This document shows positions 1 to 6,842 of a DNA stretch of 12,783 nt, in pieces. The stretch spans positions 14,191-26,973 of the forward strand of contig DXMX01000017.1 of NCBI GenBank assembly GCA_019413955.1, given 5' to 3'. Source of the DNA: Collinsella sp. GTDB lineage: Bacteria; Actinomycetota; Coriobacteriia; Coriobacteriales; Coriobacteriaceae. Below the pieces are notes generated by a model, which did not search any database, was not told the DNA's origin, and saw only the letters and a program-made list of their open reading frames with translations. The position numbers and the translations under genes were made by a program. Within the stretch, counting starts at the first letter, position 1; every line of letters begins with the position of its first letter.

Positions 1-345
1 GTCGTAGACCTCCGGCGGCAACAGGGCCATGGCCGTGCGAACACTATCAACAACCAGCATCGCAGCACCGCTCTCCTGCGCCAGCGGCTCCAGAGACTCG
101 ACCAGCGACTCCTCGCACACAAATGCGACGGCGCCCGCATCGAGCGCCATGCTCAAAAACGCGGGCTTAAAGGCAGCACCTTTGCAAAAGAATACGTCAC
201 CTGCCGAGACCGCGCGCGAATCAAACGAGCAGCCGGTCACGGCGCGCTCGTCAACCTGCTCTGATGCGCGCAGCTCGCCGCACACATCGAGAAGCTTGGC
301 AAGCGTATCGACCGTGGTCACGGTCGCGGAATCCGAATGGTGCAT
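1..345 (-). CDS. murE: MurE-type Mur ligase, N-terminal fragment (runs off left edge)
   Basis: The first 115 codons of a gene transcribed leftward; the 3' part lies outside the window. The protein begins MHHSDSATVTTVDTLAKLLD and then shows the Mur ligase N-terminal substrate-binding fold: a DSRAV stretch followed by AGDVFFCKGAAFKPAFL and a GAVAFVCEE strand. These match the 'DSRxVxPGDxF...G...F...A...GAxAxVxE' pattern of MurE and MurF, which bind the UDP part of the nucleotide precursor. Mur ligases add amino acids to UDP-MurNAc peptides in the cytoplasm during peptidoglycan synthesis. The ATP-binding and C-terminal domains are not visible, so MurE rather than MurF is a judgement, and the amino acid added (diaminopimelate, lysine or ornithine) cannot be told. 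The start at 345 is preceded by an AAAGGTG ribosome-binding site and by a good promoter at 380-408. Confidence 0.65.
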   Translation of the reverse strand, partial: MHHSDSATVTTVDTLAKLLDVCGELRASEQVDERAVTGCSFDSRAVSAGDVFFCKGAAFKPAFLSMALDAGAVAFVCEESLVESLEPLAQESGAAMLVVDSVRTAMALLPPEVYD

Positions 346-379
346 CTTTCACCTTTCTCAGCCATTTGGCAGGGACGGT

Positions 380-408
380 TTTATAGTAACTGAAACGCAC
401 CCACGCAA
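380..408 (-). promoter_or_regulatory. Promoter of the Mur ligase gene
   Basis: On the minus strand a -35 element TTGCGT (408-403) lies exactly 17 bp from a -10 element TATAAA (385-380). A start near 373 would give a leader of about 28 nt before the ATG at 345. The -35 box overlaps the U-tract of the asnB terminator, so the two transcription units are packed without spare sequence. Confidence 0.5.
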
Positions 409-431
409 AAACGGCTCCCGGAGGAGCCGTT
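407..431 (-). terminator. Rho-independent terminator of asnB
   Basis: A perfect 9-bp stem (410-418 with 423-431, arms AACGGCTCC and GGAGCCGTT) closes a 4-nt loop. On the minus strand it is followed by a run of five T (411-407, the first lying within the stem). It starts 26 nt after the asnB stop codon. Confidence 0.85.
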
Positions 432-456
432 ACGCGCAGGCGTTCGTAAGCCGAGG

Positions 457-2337
457 CTAGGCAGCCTGAACAGCGGGCTGGTCCTCGTCGATAAAGAAGC
501 GCTTGTACCACACTAGGAACACGAGCGGCGTATAGATCTTGCGCTGGAAATCGCCCTTGCCCGCAAAGTGCAGATCGAGCAGGTGCATGAGCTCGTCGGT
601 ATTGAAGAACTCGCTTGCCCACGGCGCGGTGAAGTACTCCTTGACATAGTCGTACCACTTTTGCTCGCGCAGCCAGTAGACAATCGGCACCGGGAAGCCC
701 ACCTTGGGACGGGTGGCCCACTCATCGGGCAGCGACTTGTTGGCAGCGTGGCGGAGTACCTGCTTGTTGCCGTTCTCGTTGATGCGGTAGCGATCGGGAA
801 TGTGCTCGGCGAACTCCATGACTTTGCGGTCCAGGAAGGGCACGCGCAGCTCCAGCGAGTGCGCCATGCACATCTTGTCGGCCTTGAGCAGAATGTCGCC
901 CGGGAGCCACATGTTCATGTCCAGGTACTGCTTCTTGACCAGTTCGGGCTGACCCTTCACGCGTGCGTAGATGGGTGCAGCGAGCTCAAAGGCGCCATCG
1001 CCGGTGTTGTACTCGGGCTTGAGCACGCCGTCGACCTCGCGCTCCGGCCATACCAGAGCCTGTCCCAGGAACGACTTCTCGGGGATCTCGGCACCCTTGA
1101 CCAGGAAGTTATGTCCCTTGAAGTACGGCATATGCAGCGCCAGGTTACCGAGCGCGCGACGGATAGGCAGCGGCACCATCTTTTTGTACTTGCGCACCGG
1201 GACCGTGTCCTCGTAGTAGGCGTAGCCGCCAAAGAGCTCGTCGGCGCCTTCGCCCGAAAGCACGACGGTAACGTCCTTGCGGGCCATCTCGGCCAAGAAC
1301 CACAGCGGCACGGAAGACAGGTTGGACTGCGGCTCGTCCATGTGATACTGGATGTCCTCGAGCGCACCGAAGAACTCGTCGGCGGTAATCATCTTGCGAA
1401 CGTTCTCGACGCCGAGCTTATCGGAAAGTTCCTTGGCGTAGTTGGTCTCGTTGAAGTTCTTGTAGTCAAAGCCCACCGAGAAGGTCTTGTCGGGCATGAG
1501 GCAAGCGGCGATGTAGCTGGAGTCGACGCCACCGGAGAGGAACGACGCGACCTTGACGTCGGCGATGCGATGGGCCTCGACACTCTCGTGCACGACCTCG
1601 TCCAGCTCATCGACATACTCTTCGAACGGCTTCTCGACGGCAGAGTAATCGCAATCCCAGTAGCGCTCGATGTTCATCTTGCCGGTCGGGATATCGACGG
1701 TAAAGTAGTGCGCCGGCGGCAGCTTGTAGACACCCTCGAAGAAGGTCTCCTCAGTCGCCGAATACTGCAGCGTCATGTACGGACGCAGAGCCTTTTTGTT
1801 GACCGCCTTGTGGAAGTGCGGGTAGTCCAGGAAGCTCTTGATCTCGGAACCAAAGAGCACGCCCGGAGCGCCGTCGCCCGCATCGGCCATGGGATAGTAG
1901 TAGAGCGGCTTGATGCCAAAGATGTCGCGGGCGCCAAAAAGCTTGTTCTTCTTTTTGTCCCAGATGACGAAGGCGTACATACCGCGCAGACGATCGAGTA
2001 CGGCCTCGCCCCACTCCTCGTAGCCGTGCAGGAGGCTCTCGGTGTCGGCGCCGCAGTGGAACTTGTAGCCCTTGGCCTCGAGCTCGGAACGGAGTTCTTG
2101 GAAGTTGTAGATCTCGCCGTTGAAGACAATGACGACGCTGCCGTCCTCATTGGCCATGGGCTGAGCGCCGGCCTCGGTCAGGTCGAGGATCGACAGGCGG
2201 CGGAAGCCCAGGGCAACGCGGCCGTCGATAAACTGACCGCCCATGTCGGGACCGCGATGGACGATGCGGTCCATCATCTTGGTGAGCACCTCGGATTGGT
2301 TATCCGTCCCACCGACAAAACCGACAAAACCGCACAT
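457..2337 (-). CDS. asnB: Asparagine synthetase, glutamine-hydrolysing (AsnB)
   Basis: A 626-residue cytoplasmic enzyme that converts aspartate, ATP and glutamine to asparagine, AMP, PPi and glutamate. The N-terminal glutaminase domain (about residues 2-200) begins MCGFVGF, so Cys2 becomes the N-terminal nucleophile after Met removal. It also shows HRGPD (27-31), NGEIYN (73-78), GADTE (96-100) and GARDIFGIKPLYY (135-147). The synthetase domain carries the PP-loop SGGVDSS (268-274), MDEP (333-336), SGEGADELFGGY (361-372) and a KADKMCMAHSLELRVPFLD segment near 485-503. All expected catalytic motifs are present and the length fits the longer AsnB forms. The start is fixed by the required Cys2 and by a GAGGGGA ribosome-binding site. 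A minus-strand TATACT (2394-2389) is a possible -10 box but has no good -35 partner. The gene is monocistronic, ending at a terminator on one side and diverging from a tRNA gene on the other. Confidence 0.96.
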   Translation of the reverse strand: MCGFVGFVGGTDNQSEVLTKMMDRIVHRGPDMGGQFIDGRVALGFRRLSILDLTEAGAQPMANEDGSVVIVFNGEIYNFQELRSELEAKGYKFHCGADTESLLHGYEEWGEAVLDRLRGMYAFVIWDKKKNKLFGARDIFGIKPLYYYPMADAGDGAPGVLFGSEIKSFLDYPHFHKAVNKKALRPYMTLQYSATEETFFEGVYKLPPAHYFTVDIPTGKMNIERYWDCDYSAVEKPFEEYVDELDEVVHESVEAHRIADVKVASFLSGGVDSSYIAACLMPDKTFSVGFDYKNFNETNYAKELSDKLGVENVRKMITADEFFGALEDIQYHMDEPQSNLSSVPLWFLAEMARKDVTVVLSGEGADELFGGYAYYEDTVPVRKYKKMVPLPIRRALGNLALHMPYFKGHNFLVKGAEIPEKSFLGQALVWPEREVDGVLKPEYNTGDGAFELAAPIYARVKGQPELVKKQYLDMNMWLPGDILLKADKMCMAHSLELRVPFLDRKVMEFAEHIPDRYRINENGNKQVLRHAANKSLPDEWATRPKVGFPVPIVYWLREQKWYDYVKEYFTAPWASEFFNTDELMHLLDLHFAGKGDFQRKIYTPLVFLVWYKRFFIDEDQPAVQAA

Positions 2338-2505
2338 ATACTATCCCCTCTGCTGTTGCTGGGCATCAAATCGAATCAGTAGCTTTTGAGTATACCCGAG
2401 GGCGTAAAGAGGGGCGGAATGTTCAGGCAATCTCAACTGAATCAGCTCCGCTGTGACACGCGCCGGTTACCTTTAATGGATATGAGGTGAATGGGGCGAT
2501 TGTTT

Positions 2506-2514
2506 TGCTATACT
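2506..2514 (+). promoter_or_regulatory. Extended -10 promoter of tRNA-Val
   Basis: TGCTATACT (2506-2514) is an extended -10 element (TGn plus TATACT). It ends 10 nt before the first base of the tRNA, which places a start about 3-4 nt upstream of it. No good -35 hexamer is seen, as is usual for extended -10 promoters. Confidence 0.55.
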
Positions 2515-2524
2515 CTCTCCGCAC

Positions 2525-2600
2525 GGGCGATTGGCGCAACGGTTAGCGCAGGTGCTTTACACGCACAAGGCTGGGGGTTCGAATCCCTCATCGCCCACCA
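2525..2600 (+). tRNA. tRNA-Val (anticodon TAC)
   Basis: A 76-nt gene with the CCA end encoded. The acceptor stem GGGCGAT (2525-2531) pairs perfectly with ATCGCCC (2590-2596). The D arm is GCGC-AACGGTTA-GCGC. The anticodon loop TTTACAC puts TAC at 2558-2560, which reads valine GUN codons. The T arm is GGGGG-TTCGAAT-CCCTC with one G-T pair. The outermost anticodon-stem pair (27-43) is a G-A mismatch, the only blemish, and the gene looks functional. It is the only clear plus-strand gene in the window. Confidence 0.95.
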
Positions 2601-2610
2601 TTGAATTGGA

Positions 2611-2640
2611 AACGGTCCTCGCAAGGGGACCGTTTTTGTT
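2611..2640 (+). terminator. Rho-independent terminator of tRNA-Val
   Basis: A 10-bp stem AACGGTCCTC (2611-2620) with GGGGACCGTT (2625-2634), one T-G pair, closes a GCAA tetraloop. It is followed by a T-rich tail (2633-2640) on the plus strand, 10 nt after the tRNA. Confidence 0.9.
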
Positions 2641-2707
2641 TGGGCCCAGCGCATGGGATTCGAACCCTAAGGACCCCTTATTTCAAGGTCCGTGGCCAAA
2701 TAATGGC

Positions 2708-2893
2708 AAAAATGAGTACTGCTACTTTGCTTGCAACATATAAACAGATAGTGTTTGCTTAGGTTACGCAACATATGTCCATTATAAGGACTAACAGTCA
2801 GATCAAAATCGTGTATTCATCGCCATTTCGACTTGCCATCTGGCCTTATTAGTCCAAAATTGCTGCTACCAAATCGGTAGCAGTACTCATATT
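2708..2893. repeat. Nested palindromic element, MITE-like
   Basis: Ends are inverted repeats: ATGAGTACTGCTAC at 2712-2725 and its exact reverse complement at 2877-2890, with about three more matching bases beyond one mismatch. Inside lies a second inverted pair, GGACTAA (2788-2794) and TTAGTCC (2849-2855). The right end also folds on itself as an 8-bp hairpin, CTGCTACC (2863-2870) with GGTAGCAG (2876-2883). Reading inward, both ends begin an ATG codon run with the same first five residues, MSTAT, each stopping after 13-16 codons. No target-site duplication is evident. It could be a non-autonomous transposable element, a dispersed intergenic repeat or a structured RNA; the sequence alone does not decide. 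Confidence 0.5.
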
Positions 2894-2920
2894 TACTGTT
2901 TTTTGGTCAGCAGGTCCCCC

Positions 2921-2943
2921 TTGCCTTAGCAAATCTAAGGCAA
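2921..2943. repeat. 9-bp hairpin, role unknown
   Basis: TTGCCTTAG (2921-2929) and CTAAGGCAA (2935-2943) form a perfect stem around a CAAAT loop. Neither strand has a T-tract directly after it, so it is not a standard terminator. It may belong to the neighbouring repeat element or to the argD 3' region. Confidence 0.45.
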
Positions 2944-2993
2944 AACGGGCTCCAGACCGCTGAATCATGCCGCATAGGGCACGTCAGCAGTCC
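2942..2993 (-). terminator. Possible 3'-end structure of the arg operon
   Basis: Read on the minus strand, GGACTGCTGA (2993-2984) pairs with TCAGCGGTCT (2963-2954) over 10 bp with two G-U pairs, and an inner GTGCC/GGCAT helix tops it. It lies 33 nt after the argD stop. A TTTT run (2945-2942) follows only after 8 further bases, so this is an imperfect terminator candidate. Confidence 0.35.
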
Positions 2994-3026
2994 GGAACCC
3001 GGTCCAAATTGAGTTATTGCACCGCG

Positions 3027-4310
3027 TTAGCCCAAGACACCCGACAGGATCTCAATCAGACTATCCACGTCGGCTTCCTCGCAGACGAGCGGCGGCAGGA
3101 AACGCAGCGTATGGGCACCCGTAGCGTTAATCACGGCACCGGCGGGCAGCGCGCGGGCAACAATATCATGCGCATCGCCCGCAGCATCATCCAAATCACA
3201 GCCGAGCATCAAGCCGCGGCCACGCACCTCCGTCACGTGCGGCAGCTTAGCGAGCTTTGCCTCCATATAGGCGCCTACCTTGGCAGCATGCTCGGCATAA
3301 TCGCCGTGCACAAGCGCGGAGAGCGTCGCGGCACATGCCGCGATGGCCAAGCAGCTACCACCGAAGGTCGAACCATGATCGCCGGGCTTAAAGACGTCGG
3401 CGATTTCCTTCTTTGCCACCACGGCACCCATAGGCACACCGTCGGCAATGCCCTTGGCAAGGCTCATGATGTCGGGCTCCACACCATAGGTCTGGAACGC
3501 AAACGGCTTACCCGTGCGAAAAATTCCGCACTGGACCTCATCGGCGATAAGCACGGCACCCACCTCGTGCGCCAAGTCGCGCGCCGTAGCCATAAACTCC
3601 TCGGTCATGGGGTGCACACCGCTCTCGCCCTGAATCGGCTCGAGCATCACGGCGCAAATTTCACTGCCCAACTGCTTAAAAATTGCACGCAGTTCATCTA
3701 CATCGTTGGGTGCGCAGGCCACAAAGCCACCCGGCAGCGGGCGGAAACTGTCCTGCAGCCAATCCTGCATGGTCGCGGCAATGGTCTCGAGCGTACGACC
3801 GTGAAAGCCGCCGCGCATGCACACGATGGTGTTGCCACCGTTGCCGGCACGCTTGGCGTACAGACGCGCGAGCTTCATCGAGCCCTCGTTGGCCTCGGCA
3901 CCGGAATTGCCAAAGAACGTCTCCCACACCTGCTCGCCCGCAGCCGGAGCGCCAAGTGCCGCCGCCGTGGTCTCGTCGCCAGCGGCAATCGCGTCGGCAA
4001 GCACGCGTGCACCGTCCGCATCATCGTTAGCGAGCTTGGACAGCAGCGCCGCGACCTGGCCGCGCTGCTCGATGTAGAAATAGTTGGAGACATGCAGGAG
4101 CCTCTTGGTCTGATCCTCGAGCGCCGACAGCACTGCCGGATTGCCGTGGCCCAGGCTGCACACGCCAATACCGGCAAGAAAATCGAGGTATTCGCGACCA
4201 TCGTCGCCGGTGAGCTTCATGCCGTGGCCTTCGACGAACTCGACCGGCGAGCGACCAAAGGTGTGCATGACGTAGTGGGATTCGAGCGATTGTTGTGCTG
4301 CAAATGACAT
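3027..4310 (-). CDS. argD: Acetylornithine aminotransferase (ArgD)
   Basis: A 427-residue class III PLP aminotransferase that moves an amino group from glutamate to N-acetylglutamate semialdehyde, giving N-acetylornithine. Visible family motifs: GIGVCSLGHGNP (47-58), FGNSGAEANEG (133-143) for cofactor phosphate binding, FHGRT (169-173), LEPIQGE (223-229), ADEVQCGIFRTG (256-267) with the Asp that contacts the pyridine nitrogen, and SLAKGI (283-288) with Lys286 as the Schiff-base lysine. The start at 4310 (MSFAAQQSLE) is preferred over an upstream in-frame ATG at 4367 because an AAAGG ribosome-binding site sits just before it and homology begins shortly after. An Ala/Asp-rich insert of about 25-30 residues (about 95-128) precedes FGNSGAE compared with typical ArgD. 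Last gene of the arg operon, 68 nt after argB. Confidence 0.95.
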   Translation of the reverse strand: MSFAAQQSLESHYVMHTFGRSPVEFVEGHGMKLTGDDGREYLDFLAGIGVCSLGHGNPAVLSALEDQTKRLLHVSNYFYIEQRGQVAALLSKLANDDADGARVLADAIAAGDETTAAALGAPAAGEQVWETFFGNSGAEANEGSMKLARLYAKRAGNGGNTIVCMRGGFHGRTLETIAATMQDWLQDSFRPLPGGFVACAPNDVDELRAIFKQLGSEICAVMLEPIQGESGVHPMTEEFMATARDLAHEVGAVLIADEVQCGIFRTGKPFAFQTYGVEPDIMSLAKGIADGVPMGAVVAKKEIADVFKPGDHGSTFGGSCLAIAACAATLSALVHGDYAEHAAKVGAYMEAKLAKLPHVTEVRGRGLMLGCDLDDAAGDAHDIVARALPAGAVINATGAHTLRFLPPLVCEEADVDSLIEILSGVLG

Positions 4311-4378
4311 GAGATACCTTTCGTTAAGCGCCAGGTAGCGCGGACTGTGGGCGTAATGGCGTAGCAATTTCGAGCCGG

Positions 4379-5359
4379 CTAGACCGTTTGAAGCTTCTCG
4401 ACCTCGTCGAGGTTCTCGGCCAGGCGCGCCGCAAAGGTCGAAAGCGGGTGCGGGTGCGTATCGAACTCGTAGGCCGTCTCGGTGGAATGAATCACGGTGC
4501 CGACGCCGGCATCGGTCAGCAGCTCCAGGAGCAGCGAATGCGGCGTGGTACCGTTAATGATGTGGGCGCGAAATACGCCGCCGGCAAGCGCATCGACGGC
4601 CGCGCGCAGCTTGGGAATCATGCCCTTATCGACCTCACCGCCGTAGAGCATCTCGTTGACCTCGTCGAGCGTCAGGTTGGAGATGAGCGAGTCCTTATCA
4701 CTAAAGTCCTTGTACAGACCGTCGACGTCGGTCAAAAAAATCGCCTTGTGCGCATGAAGCGCCGCCGCAACGGCGCCGGCGGCGGTATCGGCGTTGATGT
4801 TGAAGAAGCCGCCGTCCTCCCCCGCCGCGACGGTAGCGATTACGGGAATGTACTCGCTATCGAGCAAGCGCTCGATATAGTCGGTGTTGACGTGCGTCAC
4901 TTTGCCCACGCGACCGAGTTCGGGGTCGAGCGGCTCGGCGATGAGCGTGCCGGCATCGCTGCCCGACACGCCTACGGCCAAATTACCGTGGTGGTTGATG
5001 GCAGCGACCAGCTCCTGGTTAACCTTGCCGCCCAGCACCTCGCGCACGATATCCATGGTCGCCGGCGTAGTCACGCGCTGGCCGTTCTTAAACTCGACGG
5101 GAATATCGTAATGGCTCAGTGCCTCGTTGATGGCCTTGCCGCCGCCATGCACGATGACGGGGCGCATGCCGATGATCTTGAGCAAAACGATGTCGCTCGT
5201 CACGTCGCGGCGCAGTTGCTCGTCGACCATGGCGGCTCCGCCATATTTGATAACGACCGTCTTGCCGGTCAGGTTTTTAATCCACGGCAGCGCTTCGAAC
5301 AGCAGCTGCGCGGTTGCTTCGTTGGATTCGCTCGAACGACAGTCGCGTGCGAATTTCAT
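4379..5359 (-). CDS. argB: Acetylglutamate kinase (ArgB)
   Basis: A 326-residue amino acid kinase family enzyme that phosphorylates N-acetylglutamate, the second step to ornithine and usually the point of arginine feedback control. Motifs: KTVVIKYGGAAM (33-44) for ATP phosphates, VHGGGKAI (70-77) for the substrate, GLTG-like VGVSGSDAG (129-137), NINADTAAG (187-195) and KGMIPK (245-250) with the catalytic-site lysine. An N-terminal segment of about 24 residues ending FEALPWIKNLTG resembles the extra helix of hexameric, arginine-inhibited kinases such as the Pseudomonas enzyme. After GVGTVI (285-290), where many relatives nearly end, a tail of about 36 residues continues. The start at 5359 has a GAGGCAG ribosome-binding site; an in-frame ATG at 5410 would add 17 basic residues without family support. 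Confidence 0.96.
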   Translation of the reverse strand: MKFARDCRSSESNEATAQLLFEALPWIKNLTGKTVVIKYGGAAMVDEQLRRDVTSDIVLLKIIGMRPVIVHGGGKAINEALSHYDIPVEFKNGQRVTTPATMDIVREVLGGKVNQELVAAINHHGNLAVGVSGSDAGTLIAEPLDPELGRVGKVTHVNTDYIERLLDSEYIPVIATVAAGEDGGFFNINADTAAGAVAAALHAHKAIFLTDVDGLYKDFSDKDSLISNLTLDEVNEMLYGGEVDKGMIPKLRAAVDALAGGVFRAHIINGTTPHSLLLELLTDAGVGTVIHSTETAYEFDTHPHPLSTFAARLAENLDEVEKLQTV

Positions 5360-5439
5360 AATCTGCCTCGTCTTTCGTATCGTTATCACGCCGTGCTTCG
5401 CTGTCCGCAATGCGGCAAGATGCGCAGCGTGCCTGGAAT

Positions 5440-6708
5440 CTAGGAACGGTAGTCGCCGTTGATGGAGATGTACTCATGCGTGAGGTCGCAGGTCCACACG
5501 GTCGTTGCCGCGTCGCCTGCGCCCAGGTCGGCCGAGATCACGATCTCGGGCGCCTCGAAACGTCGTAGAGCCTCGTCCTCGTCAAAGGGAACAGTCAGAC
5601 CATCGCGACAGACAGGCATGCCCATCATGTCGATGGAAACGTCTTCCTGATTAAACTTCACGCCGCACTTGCCAAGCGCCATAGCAACGCGGCCCCAGTT
5701 GCAGTCGTGGCCGGCGATGCAGGTCTTAACGAGCGGCGAGTTGGCAACGGCACGGGCGGCGATATCGGCCTCCTCGTCGTTCACGGCGCCGGTAACGTTG
5801 ACCGTAACAAGCTTAGATGCGCCCTCACCATCGGCGGCGATATTGCGCGCCAGGCTCTCGCACACCTCGTGCACGGCAAATGACAACTCGTCAAAGGCAT
5901 CGGAGCCCTCGACGATAGGCTCGGCATCTGCGGCAGCGGCGCCGGAGGCAAGCATGATGCAGGTGTCGTTGGTCGAGGTGTCGGAATCGACCGTTACCTT
6001 GTTAAAGGTCTGCTTGACGGTCGAGAGCAGCAGGGCATGAAGTGCCGCAGGCTCGACGGGGGCATCGGTGGTGATAACTGCGATCATGGTGGCCATGTTG
6101 GGCATGATCATACCCGAGCCCTTGCACATTCCGCCTACCGTATAGACATTGCCCGCATGACCCGCAGCCTCACTGACGTAGGATACGGCGTACTCCTTGG
6201 AGTGCGTGTCGGTCGTCATGATGGCGCGAGCGGCATCGGCGCCACCGTGGGCGGAGAGCGCCTCGTAGGCAGCAGGAATGGCGGTCTCAAACGTGTCGAT
6301 CGACAGAATCTGGCCAATCACACCCGTGGAGGCAACCAGAATCTGCTGGGGCTCGCAGCCGATGACCTGCGAGGCGATGTTGCACGTCTCGCGCGCGCAG
6401 GCAAGGCCCGTCTCGCCCGTGGCGGCATTCGCGTTGCCGGAGTTGATTGAAACGCCGGCGATGATGCCATAGCCCTTGCCCACACCGCCCAGGTTGGCGC
6501 GGCTCACCTGCACAGGCGCTGCGCAAAAGCGATTGGTCGTAAACACGCCGGCACCGGGACAGGGTTTATCGGGCACGACGAGCGCGTAATCCAAGCGCTC
6601 GGGATTCTTGCGAAAACCCGCATGAATACCCGCGGCCTTAAAGCCGGCCGCTACCGTAATGCCACCCTCGACGGCACGAATCTTGATATCGAACTGCTCT
6701 GTATTCAT
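5440..6708 (-). CDS. argJ: Bifunctional ornithine acetyltransferase / N-acetylglutamate synthase (ArgJ)
   Basis: A 422-residue ArgJ. It transfers the acetyl group from N-acetylornithine to glutamate, releasing ornithine and regenerating N-acetylglutamate, so the pathway runs as a cycle. Signature motifs: NSGNANAATG (89-98), ASTGVIG (126-132), KGSGMIMPNMATM (196-208) and the C-terminal INGDYRS. The proenzyme should cleave itself between Ala206 and Thr207, leaving Thr207 as the catalytic nucleophile of the beta chain. Whether it can also use acetyl-CoA (bifunctional form) cannot be read from sequence. The start at 6708 follows AAGGAG/AAGGA ribosome-binding sequence. It is 134 nt downstream of argC and 80 nt upstream of argB; these gaps are unusually roomy for a tightly coupled operon. 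Confidence 0.96.
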   Translation of the reverse strand: MNTEQFDIKIRAVEGGITVAAGFKAAGIHAGFRKNPERLDYALVVPDKPCPGAGVFTTNRFCAAPVQVSRANLGGVGKGYGIIAGVSINSGNANAATGETGLACARETCNIASQVIGCEPQQILVASTGVIGQILSIDTFETAIPAAYEALSAHGGADAARAIMTTDTHSKEYAVSYVSEAAGHAGNVYTVGGMCKGSGMIMPNMATMIAVITTDAPVEPAALHALLLSTVKQTFNKVTVDSDTSTNDTCIMLASGAAAADAEPIVEGSDAFDELSFAVHEVCESLARNIAADGEGASKLVTVNVTGAVNDEEADIAARAVANSPLVKTCIAGHDCNWGRVAMALGKCGVKFNQEDVSIDMMGMPVCRDGLTVPFDEDEALRRFEAPEIVISADLGAGDAATTVWTCDLTHEYISINGDYRS

Positions 6709-6842
6709 CGTCCTTACGACTCCTTATATCAAACAAAAAACGGACATCGGTTGGTGCGCCATGCCAGTCGTGATCATGAGACCAGCTTAAGAGTGGCGCC
6801 CCACTCGATGCCCGACTACCAAATCGTTAACAATCGAATGTG
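6709..6842 (-). other. argC-argJ intergenic region with hairpin and T-run
   Basis: Holds a perfect 6-bp hairpin, GAGTGG (6791-6796) with CCACTC (6801-6806), and further downstream on the minus strand a weak GGCAT/ATGTC stem followed by a six-T run (6740-6735) about 26 nt before the argJ start. It could be a partial terminator that lowers distal expression, or only leader structure. No convincing internal promoter was found. Confidence 0.35.

Larger units (their letters stand above)
2641..3026. other. AT-rich non-coding island between tRNA-Val and argD
   Basis: About 385 bp without a believable protein gene. Counted by line, the stretch 2701-2940 is about 40% GC, and its first 120 bases are near 34%, far below the coding regions around it. 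It holds a T-arm-like motif (2655-2667), a nested inverted-repeat element (about 2708-2893), a 9-bp direct repeat GCAACATAT (2733-2741 and 2768-2776), a 9-bp hairpin (2921-2943) and a longer structure just after argD (2954-2993). Base composition, position next to a tRNA and repeat content suggest the scar of a mobile or repetitive element. Confidence 0.6.

Noticed and set aside
568..2382. A 604-codon open frame on the plus strand opposite asnB
   Set aside because: It mirrors the asnB gene exactly; the minus frame has every AsnB motif, while this one has no family features and is typical of antisense frames in GC-rich DNA.
2641..2720. A second tRNA gene on the minus strand
   Set aside because: Only the T-loop core matches; the T stem fails at two pairs and no acceptor or D arm can be formed.
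2531..2743. A 70-codon plus-strand frame starting inside tRNA-Val
   Set aside because: It begins within the tRNA, crosses the terminator and ends in the AT-rich repeat, so it cannot be a real gene.
4311..4367. An N-terminal extension of ArgD starting at 4367
   Set aside because: The added 19 residues are outside the family fold and the ribosome-binding site lies before 4310.
2967..5443. Long plus-strand frames opposite argD and argB (about 446 and 351 codons)
   Set aside because: Antisense shadows of clear arginine genes, with no recognisable domain or ribosome-binding site.
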